DNA of 64,000 bases from JADCRZ01 sp031399065 (GTDB taxonomy: Bacteria; Bacteroidota; Bacteroidia; Chitinophagales; Chitinophagaceae), in assembly GCA_031399065.1 (NCBI GenBank), contig JANNOM010000027.1:1-64000 (forward strand), given 5' to 3'. Positions 7,669-17,077 of the stretch are shown here, piece by piece; position 1 is the stretch's first letter, and each line of letters starts with the position of its first letter. The notes beneath the pieces were generated by a model that had not been told where the DNA came from, did not search any database, and saw nothing but the letters and a program-made list of their open reading frames with translations. A program made the translations under genes and the position numbers.

Positions 7669-10137
7669 ATGATGAACGTAATCACAAACTTAGAACGGAA
7701 TGCTATTTTTTTAATGCTGTTGTTAATCCCTACGCTATTAATCGCTCAAAATAATGGCAGTATATCAGGAAAAGTAATCGATAAATTAACACAAAAACCG
7801 GTACCTAATACCAACATTGCTTTAGAGGGAACTACAAAAGGAGTTGTTGCCGATTCAAACGGTTTATTCCGAATCACGGGAATAGCGTTGAGAACATACA
7901 ATATAGCATTTACTGCCATTGGATACAAACCCGAAATACTTTACAACATTACAATTAATGCCGGAAATGAAAATAATGTAAACGTGGAATTAGAACCTGA
8001 AGCCAGCGCCTTAACGGAAGTGGTGGTAAGTGCAAATAAACGTACAGTGAAAGCAGCTACTTTAGAAACCCCATTAAGTGTACAACGGTTAACCACAGAG
8101 GAAATAAAAACCAACCCGGGTGGCAATTTTGATATCAGTAAGGTAATTCAGACTTTGCCAGGCGTTGGTGGTGGTGCAGGTGGGGGCGGTTTTAGAAACG
8201 ATATTATTATCCGTGGCGGTGGGCCCGGCGAAAATGTTTTTTATTTAGACGGTATAGAAGTGCCTGTAATCAATCACTTTCAAACACAGGGAAGTTCAGG
8301 CGGCCCCCAGGGTATTTTGAATGTATCATTTATAGAAGATGTAAAATTGAGTTCTTCCGCTTTTGACGCCAGGTACGACAATGCGTTAAGTTCTGTATTC
8401 CAGTTTAAGCAGCGTACAGGCAATCCAAATAGAGTGCAGGGAAATGTAAGGCTCAGTGCAACCGAACTGGCTGCCACTTTTGAAGGCCCCTTATCAAAAA
8501 ATAAAAAAACAACTTTTCTGGCATCCGCAAGGCGTTCCTATTTACAATTACTTTTTTCTGCCATTGATTTACCTATTCGCCCTAATTACTGGGACTTTCA
8601 AACAAAAATTACACACCAAATAGATAAAAAAACCACTATCTCATTTATTGGAATAGGAGCAATAGACGAATTTAGTTTTGCAGAAATAAAAAATGCAACG
8701 CCGGAAAAATTATATATTATCAATTCTAACCCGATCATAAATCAGAATACATATACGGCAGGAGTAACGCTTAAACGATTACTTAAAAATGGATTTTTAA
8801 ACATTGCTCTAAGCCGCAATTCGTTTAACAACAAGATTAAGCAATTTGAAGATAATAAACTGCAGTTGCCTTCTCAGCAAATATTGTCTGTTAATTCAAC
8901 TGAAGCAGAAAATAAATTAAGAATAGATATAAACAAAAATAGTAAGGGCTGGAAAATTGCTTACGGTGCGGTACTGCAATTAGCGGAATACGACAACAAA
9001 ACATTTACCGTTTTAAGGAAAGAACTAAGAGACAGCAGCGGTAATATCATCCAGCCTAATAGTTCTATTAACTTTGAAAGTCCCTTAGACAACTTTTTAA
9101 AATACGGTGCATTTATACAGGTAAGTAAACGGTTCTTCGATAACCGGTTGGGTGTAAGTGGTGGCTTTCGCACAGATATGAATAGCTTTACGACAGATGG
9201 TAATAATCCCCTGAAAACATTGTCCCCGCGAATTTCATTTAGTTATGTTTTAGCAGACAAATGGACAGCAAACGCTTCCATTGGTAGTTATTACAAATTA
9301 GCCCCATATACCATTCTGGGCTTTGCAGACAATAATAATGTATTGGTAAATAAAAGCAGCAAATTTCAGAAAAGCGACCACTACGTGGCGGGTGTTGAAT
9401 ATTTACCAAACGACGGATTACGTTTTACAGCAGAAGGTTTTTATAAAGATTATGGCAACGTGCCCGTATCTGTACGCAATGGTATATCATTGTCAAACCT
9501 TGGCAGCGATTTCAATGTATTAGGCAATGAAGCAGTGATAACCAACGGAGAAGGTAACGCTTACGGCTTTGAATTATTTGCTCAAAAAAAATTGGCTAAA
9601 CCATTCTTTGGTATATTTTCTTACACGTTTTACAGAAGCAAATATAGTGGAGCAAATAATTTATTGACGCCAAGCAGTTGGGATAACAAACATTTACTAA
9701 GCGTTACGTGGGGATATAAATTTCCGCGCGATTGGGAATTAGGTCTGAAATTTCGTTACCAGGGCGGCGCACCATATACCCCGTATGATGAAGCGGCATC
9801 AAGAATAAATTTTTTATCGCAGGGGCAGGGACTATTTGATTATTCTAAATTGAACTCACTTCGTTTAAGTGGTTTTAATGCCAGCGATATAAGAATTGAT
9901 AAGAAATGGAATTTCAAAAAAATTACCCTTGACTTGTTCCTGGATGTAACAAACTGGTATGTTGCTAAAAGCACGGCGGTACCCTCCTACACTTTTAGAA
10001 GAACAGCGGATAACAGCGCATTTATTACTACAGATGGTTTGCAGATTAAGGCAGATGGAAGTAATGCAATTCCGGTATTGTTAAAAAATGACGAGCCTTC
10101 GGTAACGCCTACTATTGGTTTTATTATGGAGTTTTAG
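7669..10137 (+). CDS. TonB-dependent receptor with carboxypeptidase-regulatory-like N-terminal domain
   Basis: 822 aa with a signal peptide ending near LIPTLLIAQ. Residues 28-115 form a CarboxypepD_reg-like domain (GSISGKVIDKLTQKPVPNTN). The plug domain follows (about 130-245), with LPGVGGG, IIIRGGGPGENVFYLDGIEV and DVKLSSSAFDARY. The rest is a 22-strand outer-membrane barrel with many aromatic strand ends and a terminal aromatic residue (FIMEF). It imports a ligand through the outer membrane with TonB energy. No SusD partner is adjacent, so this is not a SusC-type glycan importer by context. It is the last of the AraC-led group and converges with the heparinase gene (13-base gap). Confidence 0.9.
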   Translation: MMNVITNLERNAIFLMLLLIPTLLIAQNNGSISGKVIDKLTQKPVPNTNIALEGTTKGVVADSNGLFRITGIALRTYNIAFTAIGYKPEILYNITINAGNENNVNVELEPEASALTEVVVSANKRTVKAATLETPLSVQRLTTEEIKTNPGGNFDISKVIQTLPGVGGGAGGGGFRNDIIIRGGGPGENVFYLDGIEVPVINHFQTQGSSGGPQGILNVSFIEDVKLSSSAFDARYDNALSSVFQFKQRTGNPNRVQGNVRLSATELAATFEGPLSKNKKTTFLASARRSYLQLLFSAIDLPIRPNYWDFQTKITHQIDKKTTISFIGIGAIDEFSFAEIKNATPEKLYIINSNPIINQNTYTAGVTLKRLLKNGFLNIALSRNSFNNKIKQFEDNKLQLPSQQILSVNSTEAENKLRIDINKNSKGWKIAYGAVLQLAEYDNKTFTVLRKELRDSSGNIIQPNSSINFESPLDNFLKYGAFIQVSKRFFDNRLGVSGGFRTDMNSFTTDGNNPLKTLSPRISFSYVLADKWTANASIGSYYKLAPYTILGFADNNNVLVNKSSKFQKSDHYVAGVEYLPNDGLRFTAEGFYKDYGNVPVSVRNGISLSNLGSDFNVLGNEAVITNGEGNAYGFELFAQKKLAKPFFGIFSYTFYRSKYSGANNLLTPSSWDNKHLLSVTWGYKFPRDWELGLKFRYQGGAPYTPYDEAASRINFLSQGQGLFDYSKLNSLRLSGFNASDIRIDKKWNFKKITLDLFLDVTNWYVAKSTAVPSYTFRRTADNSAFITTDGLQIKADGSNAIPVLLKNDEPSVTPTIGFIMEF

Positions 10138-10150
10138 AGAACAAATAATT

Positions 10151-12406
10151 CTATTTTTTTTTTACAATTTCTTTACCGTTCTTATTCGTTACCGATCCAT
10201 ATATTAGAATTGGATTTTTCCCTTTCTGAATGATGGCACACTTACCAGTGAAAATACTCTTATCGGATAATTTTATAGGTTTGGATTCATCCATATTAAT
10301 AGCAATTTCTGTAGTTTCTTCACCTGGTATTTTTATTTTAAAGCGAAACGCGTCTGGTGACGAACTTAGAATAGATGTAGTTAAAGATGGAAAGATATTA
10401 TTCTCTGATGGAAACATAATCCACGCAAAAGTCTCTACATTTTTTGTTGCTGAAACCCGGTATTCTGCGCAGTATGCCGGTATTGCGTTGTTATAAACGT
10501 CGCTATACCAGCCTTGCACATAGGGGGAATACTGGCCTTTTACCAGAGATACATTCCAGCCTGACTCACTCACGGGAAAAATTTTTAAGTTTGGCATATC
10601 AGCATCCATAGTGGTAACTATGTCACCTTCAGCCCTTACCTCACACGATGGATTAAAGTGCCAGTATGCGGTAAGTTTGCGTGGTTTATCCGATTCAATC
10701 CTGTCAACGACTATCCAATAACGGTTCTTTAAGTAAATGACGGCCCTGGTATGTTTTCCACTAATATTTTCATCGCTTTTGTTCAATGAGTACGATTTTG
10801 CATTTCTGGATTTATCACCAAATCCATCTTCATAAGTGCTTATCGAGAAGTCTGCTTGGGACTGAATACTATATGTTGTAGAATCAATGGGTTTTTTGTT
10901 TTGTGGAGCTGTTTCGTTCTGGCCTTTATCGTCCAGAGTGATAACATTATGCCCAATTGAAAGATTAAAATAGCTTCTTATACTGTCTGGTTTGTAGTAC
11001 ATCCGCCCATTATCACATAGAAACTCCCTTCCAGCGTATAAACTAAAATGGAGCTTATCATTGTGCTGATGGGTAGTACCCCATGGTCCGATATCGAAGT
11101 AACTATAATGTGCTTTTTTTGGTGGTTTTCCATATCCATTCCGCATAATGGAATGCCCTGCCCATGGAAAAACCACAGAGGTTTGCGGAGGCATTTTGCC
11201 AATTTTACCATTAGATATAATATAATTCCAGTCCTGCCTTATGAAGTATGCGTTTATTTCCTTTAAAATCTCAAAGTTATTATTCAAATCAGAATCATTA
11301 TTGTTTAGTCCTATACCGTCAGGGCGAGCAGAATAAGCAGTATAATTATATAAACTTTCCAATACCTGATTGAAAAACGGCTCGAGCTGTTTTCCAAAAT
11401 GGTTATTTAGCAGTATAAATTCTTTAAATTCCCGTGTTACAACCTGATGGTAATGGCTTGTAAGTTCCTTTATGGCTCCATCCGGATAAGCGGAATAGAC
11501 AAACTCTTCCTGCATATTTTTAATAGAATTTTGATACCAGGAATCTGATTTACTGAATTCAGGAAAATTTAAGGCCATTTTCGATAGACTAAGAAGTTCA
11601 GAAACGGCATGATTATGATGTTTGCCATGGTATTTATCTAAATAGTCTGCATGATCGTATAATGAAATCAACATCAGCAAGCGCGTTATATCTGTGAACT
11701 CTGATGCTTTCTGCAAATGGTAAAAAGTTTTTACCCAGCTTCTGCCAACTCTTATACCAACTTCCAGAGGGCGCCAGGTTTGGTTCTCCGTATACTTTGA
11801 ATACGCTGGATTACTAACAATCCAGTCAAACAAAAGATTATTGCAACGTTCGGCATATCTGGATTCCTCTGTCTTGAGATACGCATTAGCTAAATCATTC
11901 AAAAAGAAATTCCGGTTTAAAAAGAAAGCCCACTCGATGTCCAGTTTGGGTCCATTGTAATACCAGTCGATTCTTTCGTTAGCCAAACGTTTAACGCTGC
12001 CCGCTACTCCCTGAAAGGTAAATTTGTCTGCAAGTGCGTCATCTGCCACTTTGGAAGTATTAGCGTCCAAAACTTCTTCTGACTTTATCAGCCACTCATT
12101 CTTATCCTTTACCTTATAATAAGTTATCAGAGATTTGCTGGCTTTTTCCCAATTCTTTGTCTTTACAGCTTGTTTAACGTCTTCTAATCCCGGATATTCA
12201 AGATTGATTTCGGCAAAAAACTGTTCCAGAACCTGTGGTTCTGCTTTACAAAATTCCTCAAGCGAGGTGGTGATTGGAAAGTCTTTGTGCTTAATATTAA
12301 TTAATATTTGAGCCTTGGAGTTTGAATAAAAAAAGAAAGCAGTTAATAGAAACGTTAATTTGAAAGACTTTTTTTTCCATGTTGATCCTGAAAAACTTGC
12401 ATGCAT
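10151..12406 (-). CDS. Heparinase II/III family polysaccharide lyase
   Basis: 751 aa with a signal peptide (hydrophobic LTFLLTAFFFYSNSKAQ). The alpha-helical half (about 50-390) contains WYYNGPKLDIEWAFFLNR, TWRPLEVGIRVGRSW and KYHGKHHNHAV, typical of the heparinase II/III N-terminal toroid. The beta-sandwich half begins near HSIMRNGYG, with GPWGTTHQHNDKLHFSLYA and NLSIGHNVITLDDKGQN as core motifs. Asn, His, Tyr and Arg residues in the H-N-H and Y-x-H segments could form the lyase active site. Close in shape to PL12-like heparin-sulfate lyases, but no sulfatase or uronyl hydrolase is nearby, so the substrate is open. The start lies 11 bases after the ankyrin gene stop. Confidence 0.85.
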   Translation of the reverse strand: MHASFSGSTWKKKSFKLTFLLTAFFFYSNSKAQILINIKHKDFPITTSLEEFCKAEPQVLEQFFAEINLEYPGLEDVKQAVKTKNWEKASKSLITYYKVKDKNEWLIKSEEVLDANTSKVADDALADKFTFQGVAGSVKRLANERIDWYYNGPKLDIEWAFFLNRNFFLNDLANAYLKTEESRYAERCNNLLFDWIVSNPAYSKYTENQTWRPLEVGIRVGRSWVKTFYHLQKASEFTDITRLLMLISLYDHADYLDKYHGKHHNHAVSELLSLSKMALNFPEFSKSDSWYQNSIKNMQEEFVYSAYPDGAIKELTSHYHQVVTREFKEFILLNNHFGKQLEPFFNQVLESLYNYTAYSARPDGIGLNNNDSDLNNNFEILKEINAYFIRQDWNYIISNGKIGKMPPQTSVVFPWAGHSIMRNGYGKPPKKAHYSYFDIGPWGTTHQHNDKLHFSLYAGREFLCDNGRMYYKPDSIRSYFNLSIGHNVITLDDKGQNETAPQNKKPIDSTTYSIQSQADFSISTYEDGFGDKSRNAKSYSLNKSDENISGKHTRAVIYLKNRYWIVVDRIESDKPRKLTAYWHFNPSCEVRAEGDIVTTMDADMPNLKIFPVSESGWNVSLVKGQYSPYVQGWYSDVYNNAIPAYCAEYRVSATKNVETFAWIMFPSENNIFPSLTTSILSSSPDAFRFKIKIPGEETTEIAINMDESKPIKLSDKSIFTGKCAIIQKGKNPILIYGSVTNKNGKEIVKKK

Positions 12407-12417
12407 GATATTTTTTT

Positions 12418-12882
12418 TTAAGTAAAGAAATCCAATATTTTATAATTGGCTATTGTTTGAGCCAGATTAATTGGGCTTACACCTTTATTATTTTTTTGAT
12501 AAATGTCAGCTCCACTACTTATAAGTAATTTTATTACATCCCCTCGGCCTTTGGATTCAAAAACAGCTCGCCATAAAACACTGTTGCCATAATTGTCTAC
12601 AGAATTTAAATCGGCATTTGCATCTATAAGTGTTTTGGAAATGTGTACATCATATCTTTGCGCAGCGAAATGTAAAGGCGACCATCCTAAATTGTCTTGG
12701 ATATCTAAGGATGCTCCTTTATTAATCAATAAATCAACCACCTCAGAGTCTTTTAGGAGAACAGCATGATGAAGTAAAGATCTTCCATCCTTATCTATCT
12801 CGTTTATATCGGAGTCTTTAAGTAATAAATTAATAGACCCTAGTTCTCCTTTGTTTAAAGCGTACAATAATTCCCTCTTCAT
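12418..12882 (-). CDS. Ankyrin-repeat protein
   Basis: 154 aa, no signal peptide. About four ankyrin repeats are visible: DGRSLLHHAVLLKDSEVVDL, LGWSPLHFAAQ, YGNSVLWRAVFES and KGVSPINLAQT, each followed by LLI..GA or a related turn. Ankyrin repeats bind other proteins. Such small proteins are often placed beside secreted enzymes in Bacteroidota, but a role for this one is not known. It is directly upstream of, and in line with, the heparinase II/III gene. Confidence 0.88.
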   Translation of the reverse strand: MKRELLYALNKGELGSINLLLKDSDINEIDKDGRSLLHHAVLLKDSEVVDLLINKGASLDIQDNLGWSPLHFAAQRYDVHISKTLIDANADLNSVDNYGNSVLWRAVFESKGRGDVIKLLISSGADIYQKNNKGVSPINLAQTIANYKILDFFT

Positions 12883-13184
12883 GTAGTTAATCTTTTTTAA
12901 TTTCTTTGACTGATATGTGGTGACCTGCCTTTATATTGATGTAGATGTAAAACTACCCTACAAAGAATCCCGAAGCAAGAATAGCTAATAGTTATTTTAA
13001 AAAGTCGGTATAAATGAAATTGATACTTTCATATACGGAAAAATTAATAGATGGCAAATGATTCAACAATGATACTAGATTGTAAATGTAGTAATGAATA
13101 GGATTGATTCTTCTCTAATTAAGTATTCAAATTGAATTAGAATGCTTTTAAAAATTACTTCTATTAATTTACAGAATTCCATGT
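12883..13184. other. Intergenic region without a recognised gene
   Basis: About 300 AT-rich bases between the start of the ankyrin gene and the end of the TlpA-like gene, both on the minus strand. I see no conserved open frame, no strong hairpin with T-run and no repeat. It should hold the promoter of the ankyrin-heparinase pair. Confidence 0.5.
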
Positions 13185-14339
13185 TCAATTTAGTACATTG
13201 TCAATTTTATTTTGTAGGACCTGATATTTATCGGTATCTCTTAACTGAATATTATCATATATTAGAATGCCGCTTTTATCGATTAAAAGGTATCTGGGAA
13301 TCGCTCTTACATTATACAAAGTCCTTGTGCTTTGCTCATTTATATAACCAGGTAAATCACATGTTTGCAGCCAGGGTAGGGCATGCCGTTTCAAAGCAGC
13401 ATTCCATGCCTTAATATCTTTATCTATGGATACAGAAATTATTTGTAAGCCTTTGGTAGAATACTTTTCATTCAATTCCTTTATTACCGGTAAACTATTA
13501 ATACAAGGTTGGCACCAAGATGCCCAGAAACATAGCAACACATACTTTACAGGCAAAAACGAAGATAATTTATAAGATTTTAAACTGTCGGTGAGGAACG
13601 AAAAATCTTGCATCTTTTCATTCAGGGAAAGTGATTTGTTTTTGAGCAAATATGCATAGACTGATTTTCCTAATTTTGTGTCCTTGGCGGAGTCATCAAA
13701 AAATGAGTAAAGGGCTAAAAGTGAATCCGCAGATATGTGATAATTATGATAAAGTACCTCTCTTTTAAAAATATGCAGCCTAAAATAGGAATCTATTGGA
13801 CTTTTTACAAACATTATTTGCCTATCCCTGTGTGTAGATCGCAGGGAAGCAAGCGACTCTGCCAGTGAATCCTTATCGAACTCCTTACGAAATCCTTTTT
13901 TGACATCTGTTAACAAATTGTAGGTAAAGGACACGCTATCCCCAATAGGATGAACAATTGAATCGTACCTCTTTTGTTCTTCAATAAATGGAATATTGAC
14001 ATAGCAAATGGAGATCAGATCGCTATCGTCTTTAGTGGCTGTTATTATAACTTTCATATCCCCGTCCTTGATGAAAAAGCCCCAACTGGCTAATCTTGAA
14101 TCGTCTTTTAGCAGTCTTAAACTGACGCCCTCGTATTTATCTGTAAGATTACCTGAAAAACTAAAAGTATTGTTTTTGATACTGGTCGATAGTTTGTCAA
14201 AGGCAGTATCCTTCGATAAAAGTTCAATGGTCAGTCCATTAAACTGATTGGAGACAGTTCCGGAAAGGGTAAAATGTTTTTGGGCACTTGTTTGCAAACC
14301 AGTAATGATCAACAGAACAATAAAGAATGGTTTTATCAT
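13185..14339 (-). CDS. TlpA-like thiol-disulfide oxidoreductase with DUF4369-type N-terminus
   Basis: 384 aa with a signal peptide (FFIVLLIITGLQTSAQ). The N-terminal ~115 residues resemble the DUF4369 beta domain (HFTLSGTVSNQFNGLTIELL). A helical linker follows, then a C-terminal thioredoxin domain from about residue 245. The active site is CFWASWCQPCINSLP with a WCQPC motif, and the cis-proline segment is AIPRYLLIDKSGIL. It likely reduces disulfides in the periplasm. A Cys-rich reading frame lies 71 bases upstream on the same strand and might be linked. Confidence 0.88.
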   Translation of the reverse strand: MIKPFFIVLLIITGLQTSAQKHFTLSGTVSNQFNGLTIELLSKDTAFDKLSTSIKNNTFSFSGNLTDKYEGVSLRLLKDDSRLASWGFFIKDGDMKVIITATKDDSDLISICYVNIPFIEEQKRYDSIVHPIGDSVSFTYNLLTDVKKGFRKEFDKDSLAESLASLRSTHRDRQIMFVKSPIDSYFRLHIFKREVLYHNYHISADSLLALYSFFDDSAKDTKLGKSVYAYLLKNKSLSLNEKMQDFSFLTDSLKSYKLSSFLPVKYVLLCFWASWCQPCINSLPVIKELNEKYSTKGLQIISVSIDKDIKAWNAALKRHALPWLQTCDLPGYINEQSTRTLYNVRAIPRYLLIDKSGILIYDNIQLRDTDKYQVLQNKIDNVLN

Positions 14340-14410
14340 ATATAAACTTTAATAATAGCAGAAGACAAATACCAGGGGGTATTTCTACGGCCCGAGCAAC
14401 ATAATCAAGG

Positions 14411-14626
14411 TTACCCTACATCACAATATTCATTTCCGGCGCTACGGCCACAACAGCAAATAAATTCTCCATAAACATTGCCTGGGGGGTGGATACGAGA
14501 AGCAGGTGTACGTTTATCATTCTCTTCCCAACAAACGGCCCCATCTCCTACACAAAATGAGATGCCGTGACCCCTGTAATTTTTAACCTGCGTCCAAGTA
14601 AATATAGGTTCCCCAAATAAGGACAA
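14411..14626 (-). CDS. Possible small Cys-rich protein or remnant upstream of the TlpA-like gene
   Basis: A 71-codon frame that has no ATG: it would start at a TTG at 14626, with an in-frame TAA a few codons upstream. The product is Cys-rich at the end (FICCCGRSAGNEYC, plus CVGDGAVCWEEND). Small secreted peptides with C-terminal cysteines (NVEALA or DUF6520 type) are often found beside TlpA-like genes in Bacteroidota, so this may be such a peptide that has lost its leader. No family match can be proven by eye, and it may be non-coding. Confidence 0.25.
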   Translation of the reverse strand: MSLFGEPIFTWTQVKNYRGHGISFCVGDGAVCWEENDKRTPASRIHPPGNVYGEFICCCGRSAGNEYCDVG

Positions 14627-14894
14627 ATAAATTTAATCTTAAAAAATGTAATGACAAATTTATTGAAACACTTGTTACAAAATCGATCCGCGTTATCAGA
14701 AGCGAAGAAACGATCCTAAACATTCTTGCTGACCATAAAAGAAGCATATTATTTATTCCCTCGCACTGCAGTGCCAAAAAGGTTCAATTAGGCAAGTCAA
14801 AAATCAAAGTAAAGTCCCTAACTTTAAACCCAGTTCGTATAAAAGCTTCAGTGTATTGATTTGCTAGCCATATAGTCACCTTCAAAAGATATTT
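14627..14894. other. Intergenic region with a start-less open frame
   Basis: On the plus strand a frame stays open for 70 codons from 14647 to a TGA at 14857-14859, reading in part ILNILADHKRSILFIPSHCS, but has no ATG and no recognised family. It may be the tail of a lost gene. The region also has to hold the promoter of the GH13 gene. Confidence 0.3.
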
Positions 14895-16391
14895 ATGACA
14901 AAGCACATTACACAAGATGACATTATTTATTTTATTATCACCGACCGCTTTTTTGGCCGCAATAAAATCAATGCGACGGTAGCGGACAACAAAATTCATG
15001 GTGGAACTTTGGATGGTATTATTGACAAACTGAATTACCTGATTGAATTAGGCATCACTGCCATTTGGATAACGCCTGTCTATGAAAATATCACCAATAT
15101 AGGCGGTTCAGAGCCTTACCATTATTACTGGCCGCAAAATTTTGAAAAAATTGATGGCCGTCTTTTGGATGGCACCAGATTGCCTACTTCAACCGATAAG
15201 ACCACTCTCGGTGTTTTCGTTGAAACCTGTGAATCAAGAGGCCTTAAAGTGGTGCTGGATATGGTGGTAAATCATGCAGGCTATGGAACACAAGCCAATT
15301 TTGAAGCAGGCTGGTTCAATGTTGGTGGCATTGGTGATATTAAAGGGGAACTGTCTGGCTTGCCAGATTTCAATCATGACAACCCGGAGGTCCTGGATTA
15401 CTTTATCAATAACATAGCCGAGTGGAAAATAAAAGGCAAGGTCACTAACATTAGAATGGATACCGTAAAGCATGTAGAACCAAAGTTCTGGCATTTTTTC
15501 AAGTCACAAATAAAAGGTGAGTTTCCCGATACCAATATTATTGGTGAAGTGCTATGTGAAGGGAAAGAAGATATACAGCAGTTGCTTCAATACCAAAACT
15601 TTCACGACTTCAATTCCATTTTTGATTTTCCCCTTTGCACAGCCATCCGTTCTGTATTTATTTATGATGAAAGTATAAAAGATTGGCTGGCACGACCACG
15701 TTTAAATGAAGGGGAACCATTAGGTGTTCTGGACAATGATAATCCGTTAAAAGGTGGTTACAGAAATGCTAACAAGCTCGTAACATTACTGGATAACCAC
15801 GACCTTCAAAAACGCATCATGAGCCACGCCAGGTCGAGGCATACTGGTGAGGCAGAAGGGCTGCAATGGGCAATCAAGGTAAACAAACTTTGCCTTGGGG
15901 CATTGTTTACCATGCGTGGAATACCACAGCTATATTATGGCACAGAGATAGGTATAGAAGGCTGGAAGAGTGAGACAGGTGATGCAGACCTGAGGCGTGA
16001 CTTTCCCTGGCAGATAATTGATGCCAATAATCGCCCAAATGTAAACGAAATAACTGCCGGGGTAATTTACCAGTGGACAAAAGAACTGATTAACCTACGC
16101 AAAAAAAATGCAGCATTGAAATATGGAACAACCATAACATTGTGGTCAGACGACTTAGTATATGCTTTTCTAAGGATATCAGTTAACGATGTTGCTTTTG
16201 TGATTATCAATAATGGCTATGCCGCGATGGATTTTCCAATACGCATACAATTGAACAAATCATTGTTGGCTGGCAGGCTCATTGTGCTGATAAAGCATTT
16301 GAGACATTGGCAAACCAACGAAGAAATTATTACCGAAGACGATAATATATTGTTTACCGCAGAAGCAAAATCAATAAATATTTACTGTTGA
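14895..16391 (+). CDS. GH13 family alpha-glucosidase/alpha-amylase
   Basis: 498 aa without a signal peptide, so probably cytoplasmic. The (beta/alpha)8 barrel carries the conserved GH13 regions in order: DMVVNH near residue 122, NIRMDTVKHV near 186 (nucleophile Asp after R-x), GEVL near 217 (acid/base Glu) and LLDNHD near 300 (transition-state Asp). Near the start, YFIITDRFFGR is the usual first-strand segment of extracellular-type amylases. A C-terminal beta domain (about 410-498) closes the protein. It would act on alpha-glucans or maltodextrins. It stands alone between damaged regions. Confidence 0.9.
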   Translation: MTKHITQDDIIYFIITDRFFGRNKINATVADNKIHGGTLDGIIDKLNYLIELGITAIWITPVYENITNIGGSEPYHYYWPQNFEKIDGRLLDGTRLPTSTDKTTLGVFVETCESRGLKVVLDMVVNHAGYGTQANFEAGWFNVGGIGDIKGELSGLPDFNHDNPEVLDYFINNIAEWKIKGKVTNIRMDTVKHVEPKFWHFFKSQIKGEFPDTNIIGEVLCEGKEDIQQLLQYQNFHDFNSIFDFPLCTAIRSVFIYDESIKDWLARPRLNEGEPLGVLDNDNPLKGGYRNANKLVTLLDNHDLQKRIMSHARSRHTGEAEGLQWAIKVNKLCLGALFTMRGIPQLYYGTEIGIEGWKSETGDADLRRDFPWQIIDANNRPNVNEITAGVIYQWTKELINLRKKNAALKYGTTITLWSDDLVYAFLRISVNDVAFVIINNGYAAMDFPIRIQLNKSLLAGRLIVLIKHLRHWQTNEEIITEDDNILFTAEAKSINIYC

Positions 16392-16401
16392 AAAGTTCAG
16401 C

Positions 16402-16580
16402 TTACTTTACTTCTGCCGCGGCTTTTAGGATGCCTATATCCAGCTTAATCATGTTCATCATGGCTTACATGAGGCAGCCTGCCTTTGCCCGATCCTCGGC
16501 GGCAATCAGTTCAAGTATCATAACAGGCGTTATCTGCCAGAAAAGTCCGAACCCGGTCTTAATGCCCGACTGCTTTAATT
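16402..16580 (-). pseudogene. C-terminal fragment of a VOC/PhnB-type (3-demethylubiquinone methyltransferase-like) gene
   Basis: On the minus strand the frame reads SGIKTGFGLFWQITPVM, then ELIAAEDRAKAGCLM, a TAA stop, then AMMNMIKLDIGILKAAAE and the natural stop at 16402. This follows the closing part of PhnB-like VOC proteins (K-x-x-F-G-x-S-W-Q-I-x-P and M-x-x-M-x-K-I/L-D-I-x-x-L). The internal stop and the lack of the first ~100 residues make it a dead fragment. The matching N-terminal end is at 20082-20188 on the same strand. Confidence 0.7.
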
Positions 16581-16585
16581 ATTAA

Positions 16586-16909
16586 TTATACTGGCCGGGG
16601 ATGCCTAAAGGCTACAAACAAATGTTAAATTTTTTCTTAATATTTGGGAAGCTAAATCTCATACTTGAAAGTTAAAAAAGTTGCTTTTCATGGAGTTTCA
16701 TTTTTCCGTGTTATCTTAAGCCTTAATTAGGTCGGCAATACCCTTAGTCTATGGGACTGAGAGTAGTGTTGCTATTATTAAAAAGGTAGAATAGGTTAGA
16801 CTTCTCAAACAATTTCTACTTAGGTAGGTTTGCAATTGATTCATTAAAGTTAGTTTTATGGACACAATTAAAATATAAGGGTGAAGATTAGATCGGGATT
16901 TATTTTCCA
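16586..16909. other. Intergenic region, no gene seen
   Basis: About 320 AT-rich bases between the VOC fragment and the recombinase stub. No conserved frame or clear hairpin was found. The last ~40 bases may be decayed recombinase sequence, because the frame reading IGIYFP just before 16910 continues the family pattern and is closed by a TAG at 16889-16891. Confidence 0.5.
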
Positions 16910-17077
16910 ATGAACTTTAAAATCAATGGAACACTTCAAAAAACTGCAGGAGCAAAATGGAGCGCCACCGACAAATGCTGGTATGTGCCGCTGACCAGGG
17001 GTAACTATGAAAAGATAATAGCCGCCGTAAAAAATGTTGTAGATGTAGACGATTCTTTACTTCGGCTTTTTTTGTAG
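16910..17077 (+). pseudogene. N-terminal fragment of a tyrosine recombinase/integrase
   Basis: 55 codons from ATG 16910 to TAG 17075-17077. It includes GAKWSATDKCWYVPLTRGNY, which closely follows the start of Bacteroidota tyrosine recombinases (the G-A-[RK]-W-S-x-T-x-x-[CR]-W-Y-x-P pattern before the SAM-like core-binding domain). The core-binding and catalytic domains are missing, so it cannot be active. It marks a past integration event at the edge of the accessory block. Confidence 0.65.

Noticed and set aside
16388..16585. Plus-strand frame overlapping the end of the GH13 gene
   Set aside because: It is the opposite strand of the VOC/PhnB C-terminal fragment, whose family signature is clear; the plus-strand product has no family features.
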